Origin: Zantedeschia hybrid cultivar
Taxonomy: Eukaryota > Streptophyta > Magnoliopsida > Alismatales > Araceae
Reading direction: 5' to 3'
Assembly (NCBI GenBank): GCA_030544215.1
Contig: JARZZO010000014.1
Span: forward strand, 37,105,734-37,169,733
Length of the DNA stretch: 64,000 nt
Below the pieces are notes generated by a model. The model worked only from the letters and a program-made list of their open reading frames with translations. It was not told where the DNA came from and searched no databases. A program made the translations under genes and the position numbers. Below, piece by piece: positions 55,886-64,000 of the stretch. Numbering within the stretch: position 1 is the stretch's first letter; every line of letters starts with the position of its first letter.

Positions 55886-56912
55886 GACAGAACATCACTA
55901 ATTCATGCCAGTAAAACGTGTTTATACTGTTAAATAGATGGTTAGTGCATGCTTTAGATGGATTCTTCATAATCGGATGGCTCTATATGTATGTTATACG
56001 ATCGCGTACTTTTCACGTGACCGGATCGTACTTGTTGGGTTTTGTGTTACTGTGGACCTGGAGTGACATTGTAGCGCTTTATCACCCTGTGCTGGTGGGG
56101 GCGTGAGCACAGCGCCGGTGGGGGCGTGGGCGGGGTGACGCCTAGTGAGAGAGGGTCACCTGGTGAACCCCGGGGTCAGCTAGTACCGGTGTCGGAGTGG
56201 TACGTTCGGAGAGTCACTCATGCTGAGGGAAGGAGTAGCCACCTGAGCCGGTTGGGCCGGAGTAGCTAGTTTTCTATCCGAGGGGTTACTGTTTGGTCTC
56301 AGCGGGTCGAGGTTTCTCCGCCGTTGTTGTGTGGTTGACGAGTTATATCGAGACGACAGTTGTGGATTTCCCAGTCGGTTGGTTTAATATATGCATGTTT
56401 ATTATATTACGATTGCATGTGATTTCACGTTAAAAATTAGGGATCGTACCTCTTGTACTTATCACCTTTCCGTTAGCTGTACCTTGCACTTGTGGGTGTG
56501 TGCGTGGGCAGTGGGGATCGAAGGATCCCTACTGAGTCTTGTCTTTGAGACTCACCCTCTATGGTTTTCAGGTGAGGACTCTCAGTAGACTTAGCGAGGA
56601 GAGTGCGGCCGTGAGTTGAGCACCGTCAGCAGTTGTTCCGGGGTATGCCCCGACGTAGTTGTTATTTTATTTCTGGCCTGTACATTTAATTATTTCCTTT
56701 CTGTTGGAGAATGTAATTATTTGCTGTATCGAGTCGCATTGTAATAATTTTAATTCCTGCGCTTTTACTTCTGTTCAATGCGATGAGAATGTTTAGCTTA
56801 GTTTATTATTTATCTCCCAGACTTGATTAGATCCTGGTTTGGTTCCAAATTATTGATTTGGTACCCATTTAGTAATCGGATCCCCGATTATAGGGTGGCG
56901 GGTCGTTACAGT

Positions 56913-56924
56913 TGGTATCAGAGC
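56913..56924 (+). other. Tekay primer-binding site
   Basis: TGGTATCAGAGC begins two bases after the 5' LTR and matches the 3' end of initiator tRNA-Met. Confidence 0.92.
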
Positions 56925-57067
56925 ATACGGTCTGGCAGATAAATAAATAACTAGGTTAAATATCATAAATTCGGCAAATAAATGCATTATCCCGTACAGG
57001 CACGGCGGTAGCATAGGCTTTAGGAATCTAATTAGAACTTTTTGATTTTGTCATTTTAGGCGAGTAG

Positions 57068-58981
57068 ATGGCTCCCAGAAGGAGGATGCCAGTTATTCGA
57101 GAGCAGGGAGATGTCCCTAGTGGGTCTGAGGCCGGGAGGCCGAGTGTTGAGCAGTTTATGGAGGCGATGATGGACACTATGGCTCGATATCAGACACGAG
57201 ATCCTAGTGAGAGTTCCAGTGCGCGGGGAGGGTCCACAGCTGCACTAGAGAGGTTTCTGAAGTTGAGGCCACCTCACTTCACCGGTCGTCCCGACCCTGA
57301 CGAGGCCATCCACTGGCTTAGAGAGATAGAGAAGACCTTTGACACCATGGATTGTGCTGCAGTAGAGCGGACCCCGTTAGCTACCTTCATACTGAAGGAT
57401 AGCGCCTATGACTGGTGGACTACCTTGAAGAGTTTGTCCTACGAGGACAGGAGTCTTAGGGAAATTCCATGGGAGACATTTGTTAAGGAGTTCAACGCGC
57501 AGTATTTCCCTAGACATGTCCAGAGGGCCAAGGAGAGGGAGTTCATGGATCTGACGCAGGGGAGCATGACAGTACTTGAGTACCTAGCGAAGTTTGTTTC
57601 GCTAGGTCGGTTCGTGCCTTTCATATCTGGGGACGAGGAGCGTCGTACTGAGAGATTCGTAGACGGACTGAGGCTCAGCTTGAGGAACTTTGTGGCATCT
57701 CACTGTTGCACGGATCTGGCTTCCGCGGTTAGACGTGCGGCAGCAGTGGAGGCTCAACAGAGTCAGTCGGCCCGGGAGAGAGGACTGGCTACTCAGAGCC
57801 CAGTTCGTGGCAGGGGTAAGGCAGCGGCAGCGGCCCCTTCAGCTGGATCGGGATCGTCGTCACTCGGCTCCCGATTCAGGAGATTCTTCAGGGGTGGTGG
57901 CAACAGTAGTGGCAGTAGCGGCAGTAACAGGCCCGGGCAGGGTCAGCAAAGTCAGTCTGTATCCAGTGCACCGCAGGGGCCAGCTCAGAGGCTTCCGGCA
58001 GTCTGTCAGCACTGTGGGGGTGCCCATGGTGGGACTCAGTGTCCCACTCTCCCCAGGAGATGTTTCACTTGTGGCCAGCAGGGCCACTTGGTAAGGCAGT
58101 GCCCGCAGGGGTATGGTCAGGGACATGGTTCAGGTGAGCAGAAGAAGCCGAGGACCCAGGGGAGAGTGCTAGCTATCACCAGGAGGGAGGCTCGCGCGTC
58201 CAACTTGGTGGAAGGTACACTTTCTGTCCTTGGGAACTCTGCACACGTATTGATTGATTCGGGTGCTTCGCATTCTTTTATTTCTGAGCAGTTCTTAGAT
58301 ATACTTTCTGCGCCCGTTGATGAGTTATCCGATGGTTTGATGGTGGAGGTTCCTTCTGGAGACTATATGATATCTTATAATTGCTTGAGGAATGTTCCCT
58401 TGACCATTGAGGGTCACGTGCTCCCTGCCCAGTTGGTTGTGCTTGCCATTCGAGACTTTGATGTCATCCTGGGTATGGATTGGTTGGAGGCCTTTTATGC
58501 AGAGGTGGACTGCCACAGGAAGAGGGTGCGATTCTCCATTCCGGACATCCCGACCTTCTTCTTCCAAGGTATTAGGCTTTCTTCCCGAGGTATTCTTATT
58601 TCTGCCTTTAAGGCACGGAGGTTGCTTGCTGGTGGCTGTGAGGCTTTCCTTGCCTCTGTTGTTGTCTCTGATGTCCGGGATAGTCTCAGCCCTGGGGAGG
58701 TACCCGTTGTATGTGAGTTTATAGATGTTTTTCCCGAGGAGCTGCCTGGCCTTCCTCCTCAGCGAGAGATCGAATTCACCATCGAGCTTGCACCAGGTAC
58801 GGCGCCCTTGTCTAAGGCCCCGTATCGGATGGCGCCAGCTGAACTCGCTGAGTTAAAGGCACAGTTGCAGGAGCTGCTGAATAAGGGTTTCATTCGCCCC
58901 AGTACATCTCCATGGGGTGCTCCAGTCCTATTCGTTAGAAAGAAAGATGGTTCTCTGAGGTTGTGCATTGACTATAGGTAG
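57068..58981 (+). CDS. Tekay gag-protease-RT (first open segment)
   Basis: It is the first 637 codons of the gag-pol polyprotein, from ATG at 57068. The capsid domain spans about 70-240 (DEAIHWLREIEK, AYDWW, LGRFVPF). Next is a basic, Gly/Ser-rich linker, then two zinc knuckles: C313-C316-H320-C325 (CX2CX3HX4C) and C332-C335-H340-C345 (canonical CX2CX4HX4C). The aspartic protease has D397-S-G-A400 and a VILGMDWL motif. The RT fingers begin at about 590 and the segment ends at LRLCIDYR, where a TAG (58979-58981) stops the frame. The same phase continues after it. Gag makes the particle, protease matures it and RT copies the RNA. Confidence 0.93.
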   Translation: MAPRRRMPVIREQGDVPSGSEAGRPSVEQFMEAMMDTMARYQTRDPSESSSARGGSTAALERFLKLRPPHFTGRPDPDEAIHWLREIEKTFDTMDCAAVERTPLATFILKDSAYDWWTTLKSLSYEDRSLREIPWETFVKEFNAQYFPRHVQRAKEREFMDLTQGSMTVLEYLAKFVSLGRFVPFISGDEERRTERFVDGLRLSLRNFVASHCCTDLASAVRRAAAVEAQQSQSARERGLATQSPVRGRGKAAAAAPSAGSGSSSLGSRFRRFFRGGGNSSGSSGSNRPGQGQQSQSVSSAPQGPAQRLPAVCQHCGGAHGGTQCPTLPRRCFTCGQQGHLVRQCPQGYGQGHGSGEQKKPRTQGRVLAITRREARASNLVEGTLSVLGNSAHVLIDSGASHSFISEQFLDILSAPVDELSDGLMVEVPSGDYMISYNCLRNVPLTIEGHVLPAQLVVLAIRDFDVILGMDWLEAFYAEVDCHRKRVRFSIPDIPTFFFQGIRLSSRGILISAFKARRLLAGGCEAFLASVVVSDVRDSLSPGEVPVVCEFIDVFPEELPGLPPQREIEFTIELAPGTAPLSKAPYRMAPAELAELKAQLQELLNKGFIRPSTSPWGAPVLFVRKKDGSLRLCIDYR

Positions 58982-59149
58982 CTGAACCAGGTAACGATAA
59001 AGAATAAGTACCCACTTCCAAGAATTGATGATTTGATGGATCAGCTGCAGTCCGCAAAGGTATTTTCCAAGATCGACTTGAGATCCGGATATTATCAGAT
59101 GAGGATCCGGGATGTGGATGTTAGCAAGACGGCTTTCAGAACTCGGTAA

Positions 59150-61573
59150 GGACATTATGAGTTTTTGGTTATGCCCTTTGGCTTGACCAATGCTCCAGCG
59201 GCCTTTATGGAGCTGATGAACCGAGTCTTCAGGACTTATCTGGATCAGTTTGTGGTTGTGTTTATTGATGATATTCTGATCTATTCTTCTTCTGAGGAAG
59301 AGCATGCCACCCATCTTCGGGCAGTATTGCAGGTCCTAAGGGAACAACAACTTTATGCCAAGTTTAGCAAATGTGAGTTCTGGCTAGACGAGGTGCATTT
59401 CCTTGGACATGTTATTTCTGGCAATGGTATCGCAGTGGATCCAGCCAAGATCGAGGCGGTGATGGATTGGAACAGGCCGACTTCAGTAACTGAAATCAGG
59501 AGCTTTCTGGGGCTTGCCGGTTATTACAGGCGGTTTGTTCAGAGATTTTCTTCGATAGCAGCCCCTTTGTCGAGGTTGACTCGAAAAGGAGTTCGCTTTG
59601 TGTGGACCGAGGATTGTGAGCAGAGTTTTATTGAGTTGAAGACCCGTCTCACGTCAGCCCCTGTGCTAGTGCTTCCATCTGGATCAGGTGGATTTGTGGT
59701 TTACTCTGATGCGTCCCATCGAGGTTTGGGCGCAGTTCTAATGCAACATGGCAGGGTAGTGGCTTATGCTTCTCGACAGCTGAAGAAGCATGAGGAGAAC
59801 TATCCTACTCATGATTTGGAGCTGGCAGCTGTAGTATTTGCACTCAAGATCTGGAGGCATTATTTATACGGGGAGAAATTCCTGGTTTTCACGGATCATA
59901 AGAGTCTGAAATATGTGTTCACTCAGAAGGATCTGAATTGGAGGCAGCGAAGGTGGATGGAGTTCATTAAAGATTATGACTTTGACCTTTCTTATCATCC
60001 GGGCAAAGCAAATGTAGTGGCAGACGCTTTGAGTCGGAAGACGGTCATGTCGTACCTTATGATTCAGGAGTGGAAATTATTCGAGCAGGTGGTGGAATCT
60101 TCTTTTAGGATTACACGTGATGATGATAGAGCCGTGCTGGTCAGTTTGACTGTGAGACCAGCTGTGTATCATGCAGTAATTGAGGCTCAGAGGGCAGATG
60201 TTGAGCTACCACAAATCCTCCAGAGGTCGGAGGTGGAGTTATGGGATGACGGTACGGTCAGGTTCAGAGGTAGGCTTTATGTTCCGACAGAGGAGGACGT
60301 GCGCAGATGTGTTCTTAATGAGGCGCACCGCTCAAGATATGCAGTGCATCCGGGCTCAACTAAGATGTATCATTGTTTGAGGAGGCACTTCTGGTGGCCC
60401 GGTATGAAGAAAGATGTGGCTGAATATGTGGCTAGATGTTTGACTTGTCAGCAGGTTAAAGCCAAGCATCAGAGACCTGGAGGGTTGCTGCAGCCTTTAC
60501 CAATTCCAGAGTGGAAATGGGAGCATGTGACGATGGACTTCGTGATGGGATTGCCTACATCCCCTAGCAGGAGAGATGCCATCTGGGTCATCGTGGATCG
60601 ACTGACTAAGTCGGCACACTTCCTAGCTATTAGGAAGGACTGGTCAGTCGGCAAGCTGGCAAAGTTATTTGTCGACCGGATCGTCTCTCTTCACGGGGTG
60701 CCTTTATCTATTGTATCAGATCGAGATCCAAGGTTCACTTCCAGATTCTGGAAGAGCTTTCAGCAGGCATTAGGCACTCAGTTGGCTTTCAGCTCAGCCT
60801 ACCATCCCGAGACTGACGGGCAGTCAGAAAGGACTATTCAGACCTTGGAAGATATGCTCAGAGCTTGTTGTCTAGACTGGGGAGGTTCTTGGGATCAATA
60901 TTTGTCCACAGTGGAATTTGCATATAACAATAGTTACCATTCCAGTATTGGCATGGCGCCTTATGAGGCTTTGTATGGGCAACCGTGTCGATCTCCAGTA
61001 TGTTGGTCCGAGGTCGGTGAAAGGCAGATAGCGGGACCCGAGTTAGTACAGCAGTGTACTGAGGTTGCCAAGGCAGTTCGGCAGAGGTTGTCCACAGCGC
61101 AGAGTAGGCAGAAGAGTTATGCTGACATCCGACGGAGACCGCTTGAGTTTGAAGTTGGGGACCACGTGTTTCTCCGAGTCTCACCTTCCAAGGGTGTAAT
61201 GAGATTCGGGAAGCGAGGAAAGCTGAGTCCGCGATATATTGGGCCTTTTCCCATCCTTGCTCGGATTGGGGAAACCGCGTACCAGCTGGCCTTGCCGCCC
61301 AGTCTTGCAGGAGTGCATGATGTGTTCCACGTTTCCTTACTAAGGAAGTATGTTCAGGATCCGTCCCATGTCTTGGACTTTTCAGAGTTGGAGGTCACTG
61401 AGGACCTGTCCTTTCCAGAATATCCTGTTCGTATTGAGGATCGCAGAGAACAGGTCCTGCGGAACAAGATTGTACCATTGGTCAAGGTGATTTGGCAGTA
61501 CCGCTCCGGAGGTGAGGCAACCTGGGAGCGAGAGGATGAGATGCGGGAGCAGTTCCCTTACCTCTTTTCGTAA
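59150..61573 (+). CDS. Tekay RT-RNase H-integrase-chromodomain (second open segment)
   Basis: It is in the same phase as 57068-58981, reopening after TAA 59147-59149. The short open stretch 58982-59146 between the two stops is also in phase. Residues are numbered from the gag ATG. RT catalytic FIDD begins at 732. RNase H starts near 876 (YSDAS, Asp 881; the HDLELAAVVFALK block). The integrase zinc domain is H1087-H1094-C1124-C1127, and the catalytic triad is D1157, D1218, E1254 (D-X60-D-X35-E), all present. A GPF module (YIGPFPI) and a divergent chromodomain-like C-terminus (about 1445-1501, EATWEREDEMRE) follow. The chromodomain class is associated with targeting to heterochromatin. No natural start codon is expected here. 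Confidence 0.93.
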   Translation, partial: GHYEFLVMPFGLTNAPAAFMELMNRVFRTYLDQFVVVFIDDILIYSSSEEEHATHLRAVLQVLREQQLYAKFSKCEFWLDEVHFLGHVISGNGIAVDPAKIEAVMDWNRPTSVTEIRSFLGLAGYYRRFVQRFSSIAAPLSRLTRKGVRFVWTEDCEQSFIELKTRLTSAPVLVLPSGSGGFVVYSDASHRGLGAVLMQHGRVVAYASRQLKKHEENYPTHDLELAAVVFALKIWRHYLYGEKFLVFTDHKSLKYVFTQKDLNWRQRRWMEFIKDYDFDLSYHPGKANVVADALSRKTVMSYLMIQEWKLFEQVVESSFRITRDDDRAVLVSLTVRPAVYHAVIEAQRADVELPQILQRSEVELWDDGTVRFRGRLYVPTEEDVRRCVLNEAHRSRYAVHPGSTKMYHCLRRHFWWPGMKKDVAEYVARCLTCQQVKAKHQRPGGLLQPLPIPEWKWEHVTMDFVMGLPTSPSRRDAIWVIVDRLTKSAHFLAIRKDWSVGKLAKLFVDRIVSLHGVPLSIVSDRDPRFTSRFWKSFQQALGTQLAFSSAYHPETDGQSERTIQTLEDMLRACCLDWGGSWDQYLSTVEFAYNNSYHSSIGMAPYEALYGQPCRSPVCWSEVGERQIAGPELVQQCTEVAKAVRQRLSTAQSRQKSYADIRRRPLEFEVGDHVFLRVSPSKGVMRFGKRGKLSPRYIGPFPILARIGETAYQLALPPSLAGVHDVFHVSLLRKYVQDPSHVLDFSELEVTEDLSFPEYPVRIEDRREQVLRNKIVPLVKVIWQYRSGGEATWEREDEMREQFPYLFS

Positions 61574-61647
61574 GTTTCCTTGTTAACTTGTATCCCTGTC
61601 TGACTTTGTTAATTCTAAGCAGTCAATTTCGGGGACGAAATTCTTTT

Positions 61648-61659
61648 AAGGGGGGGAGA
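61648..61659 (+). other. Tekay polypurine tract
   Basis: AAGGGGGGGAGA lies one base before the 3' LTR, after the GGGGACGAAATTC stretch common to this group. Confidence 0.88.
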
Positions 61660-61660
61660 T

Positions 61661-63979
61661 TGTAAGAATCGTGACCTTCGGATCCGGTTTTCGAGATCGG
61701 ACCTTGTAGTTCTAACCTTAGTGAGGGCGGAGGTTCTGAGTTGATTCGCGTCAGGACATCGAGACGCGTTTTAAACGGCGTCCACCGTCGCAGACGCATT
61801 TCAAGTTCTGCCACGTGGGTGCCACGTGGGCTGGTTTCGGGCCGCGAGGGTACGGCCCTGTCTTGTCGACCTGAACGGCGTCCACGTGTGTCGACGCCTT
61901 TCAGACTGCGACTCTGGGTTGTCAGAGTACGGCCCTGACATATCGTCTGAACGGCGTCTGCCTTGAACGACGCGTTTCAGAGTCTTGTCAGAGTAGCTGT
62001 CACATCAACTGATTGGCGTCCGTGGATGTCGACGCGTTTTAGCCAGTCTCTGGTTAACCCCGCGAGCCCTCCTTCTTTCCCCCACTTTCTCCTCTCTTCC
62101 TCTCTTTCCCCTCCGGCGAACTCGGCAGCGACCCCTTCCTCCTCCCACCGTGTCATCTCTCCCTCCACTCCATCCTCTACCTAGCTCCTACCACTACCAC
62201 CTCCACTTCCACTGCGGCGTTCTACTCTCCGGACGGCGGCCGACGTCACGGAGGAGCAAGGACGACCACGGCGGTACCGGCGGCGGCGTGGGGCGAGTCG
62301 GGTGGACGGCCTTGAAGCTCGGAGGCGTTCAAGTGTCCGGTAGGGTGACGGTTCCCCTTAGTATTGTGATTTAGGCCATGATTATCCCGTTTAAGCTTGT
62401 TTGGATCTTTGGTTTCGGGGGGTAGAATGAGCATGCTTAGGAGTTCTTTTGATAACATGGGGGATTTCCATGAATGTGTTGCCTATGGATAGTATCACTC
62501 CTCTTTTCTCTCCGTTTTTGGGTGAATTTTGGGGATGTTTGGGGTTAGAATGGGAGCCCTCGGGCTCAGGCGACTCTGGTTCCTGGGACTAAAACACGTC
62601 GTGCATGGACGACGCCTTTTTGAAGGGCGTCGAGCCATCACGACGCCTTTTAGACAGGAATTGCCTGACAGAGAGTCTGCCAGCTCGGGGATTCTGGGAT
62701 TAAAAGACGTCATGGGTGAACGACGCTTTTTCGAATGGCGTCGGTTAACCATGACGCCTTTTAAAGGCAGAAATCCCCTGAGTAAGGGCCTTGGAATTTC
62801 CAGATTTCTGTGTTGAATGGCGTCTGAGGATGTCGACGCCTTTTAAAAGGCGACTACTGGTGTCGACGCCTTTTAGGCCTGATTCTGAAGACTATTTCAC
62901 ATGAACCTGTACTTGGAGCTTGAATGGCGTCGGCCTTGGGCGACGCGATTCAAGACAGAACATCACTAATTCATGCCAGTAAAACGTGTTTATACTGTTA
63001 AATAGATGGTTAGTGCATGCTTTAGATGGATTCTTCATAATCGGATGGCTCTATATGTATGTTATACGATCGCGTACTTTTCACGTGACCGGATCGTACT
63101 TGTTGGGTTTTGTGTTACTGTGGACCTGGAGTGACATTGTAGCGCTTTATCACCCTGTGCTGGTGGGGGCGTGAGCACAGCGCCGGTGGGGGCGTGGGCG
63201 GGGTGACGCCTAGTGAGAGAGGGTCACCTGGTGAACCCCGGGGTCAGCTAGTACCGGTGTCGGAGTGGTACGTTCGGAGAGTCACTCATGCTGAGGGAAG
63301 GAGTAGCCACCTGAGCCGGTTGGGCCGGAGTAGCTAGTTTTCTATCCGAGGGGTTACTGTTTGGTCTCAGCGGGTCGAGGTTTCTCCGCCGTTGTTGTGT
63401 GGTTGACGAGTTATATCGAGACGACAGTTGTGGATTTCCCAGTCGGTTGGTTTAATATATGCATGTTTATTATATTACGATTGCATGTGATTTCACGTTA
63501 AAAATTAGGGATCGTACCTCTTGTACTTATCACCTTTCCGTTAGCTGTACCTTGCACTTGTGGGTGTGTGCGTGGGCAGTGGGGATCGAAGGATCCCTAC
63601 TGAGTCTTGTCTTTGAGACTCACCCTCTACGGTTTTCAGGTGAGGACTCTCAGCAGACTTAGCGAGGAGAGTGCGGCCGTGAGTTGAGCACCGTCAGCAG
63701 TTGTTCCGGGGTATGCCCCGACGTAGTTGTTATTTTATTTCTGGCCTGTACATTTAATTATTTCCTTTCTGTTGGAGAATGTAATTATTTGCTGTATCGA
63801 GTCGCATTGTAATAAATTTTAATTCCTGCACTTTTACTTCTATTCAATACGATGAGAATGTTTAGCTTAGTTTATTATTTATCTCCCAGACTTAATTAGA
63901 TCCTGGTTTGATTCCAAATTAATGATTCGGTACCCATTTAGTAATCGGATCCCCGATTATAGGGTGGCGGGTCGTTACA
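61661..63979 (+). repeat. Tekay 3' LTR
   Basis: It runs from TGTAAGAATCGTG to GGGTCGTTACA, 2319 bp, followed by the duplication AGACG. It is nearly identical to the 5' LTR. Confidence 0.96.
61743..62953 (+). repeat. GGCGTC...GACGC hairpin modules, 3' LTR
   Basis: It is the counterpart of 54675-55885, shifted by 7068 bp. The twelve modules are nearly unchanged between LTRs. Confidence 0.92.
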
Positions 63980-64000
63980 AGACGGGCTATAACCGGATTT
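63980..64000 (+). other. Target duplication and resumed Athila-like DNA
   Basis: AGACG at 63980-63984 repeats 54588-54592. The last 16 bases should continue the interrupted Athila-like gag, but they are too few to confirm. Confidence 0.7.

Larger units (their letters stand above)
54593..56910 (+). repeat. Tekay 5' LTR
   Basis: It runs from TGTAAGGATCGTG to GGGTCGTTACA. The left half carries tandem G-boxes and twelve hairpin modules (54675-55885). The right half has GGGGGCGTG repeats near 56095-56130 and the conserved terminus shared with the element at 6970. Confidence 0.96.
54593..63979 (+). mobile_element. Complete Tekay/Del-type Ty3 chromovirus
   Basis: A 9387-bp element with 5' LTR 54593-56910, PBS, gag-pol 57068-61573, PPT and 3' LTR 61661-63979. 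The target duplication AGACG is perfect (54588-54592 and 63980-63984). By eye the LTRs differ at about 19 of 2318 positions, roughly 99.2% identity, mostly transitions and clustered near the 3' end. That implies a recent insertion. The gag-pol frame keeps one phase but has two stops in RT. Clade assignment rests on gag type, integrase and the C-terminal tail; it is inference but strong. Confidence 0.96.

Noticed and set aside
58979..58981. Programmed stop read-through between gag and pol
   Set aside because: The stop lies inside RT, well past gag and protease, and a second stop follows 168 bp later. This fits mutation rather than regulated recoding.

Overview
This window is nuclear DNA from a flowering plant. 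It consists almost entirely of LTR retrotransposons, many nested in one another. The evidence for a plant is plant-type Ty3 and Ty1 polyproteins, primer-binding sites matching plant initiator tRNA-Met, TG...CA LTRs with 5-bp target duplications, an Athila-type leader and a Sirevirus-type env-like reading frame. I found no convincing host gene, rRNA, functional tRNA or CRISPR array. The species cannot be named from the sequence alone.

Layout: 329-5008 is a decayed element with 3.2-kb LTRs and almost no interior. 5009-6964 and 12850-14284 are old non-coding retrotransposon remains. 6970-12844 is a minus-strand Tekay-like element (duplication ATCCG) that keeps gag but has lost all of pol. 14285-17616 holds broken copia LTRs and pol scraps. 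17617-18617 plus 28562-29139 is one copia LTR split by a 9.9-kb Tat/Ogre-like element (18618-28556, duplication ATCCC), which codes only gag, protease and a G-patch. 29140-31740 is decayed copia pol. It abuts a plus-strand Tekay 3' fragment (31741 to about 34440). 34560-40833 and 50200 to about 51070 are a Sirevirus-like element with an env-like frame. It is interrupted by a complete minus-strand copia element at 40834-50194 (duplication TGAAC). About 51075-54592 is the 5' part of an Athila-like element. It is interrupted by a complete, young-looking Tekay/Del chromovirus at 54593-63979 (duplication AGACG, LTRs about 99% identical by eye).

Coding state: the youngest Tekay has one gag-pol frame of 1501 codons broken by just two stops, both inside reverse transcriptase. 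The Tat-like element has one stop between gag and protease. The other elements are more heavily broken or deleted. No element here looks able to move on its own, but several keep both LTRs, PBS and PPT and so could in principle be mobilised by proteins from elsewhere.

The most striking non-coding signal is recurrent arrays of short hairpin-forming units, each array with its own stem, in LTRs or leaders of unrelated families. These are GGCGTC/GACGCC modules in Tekay LTRs, GGAAGGC/GCCTTCC units in Tat LTRs, GGACGGCC/GGCCGTCC units in the Tat leader, TAATCTAA/TTAGATTA units in the copia leader and ATCGAT units in the Sirevirus. A second point of interest is a promoter-like block (TATA box plus paired W-boxes) just upstream of the env-like frame.
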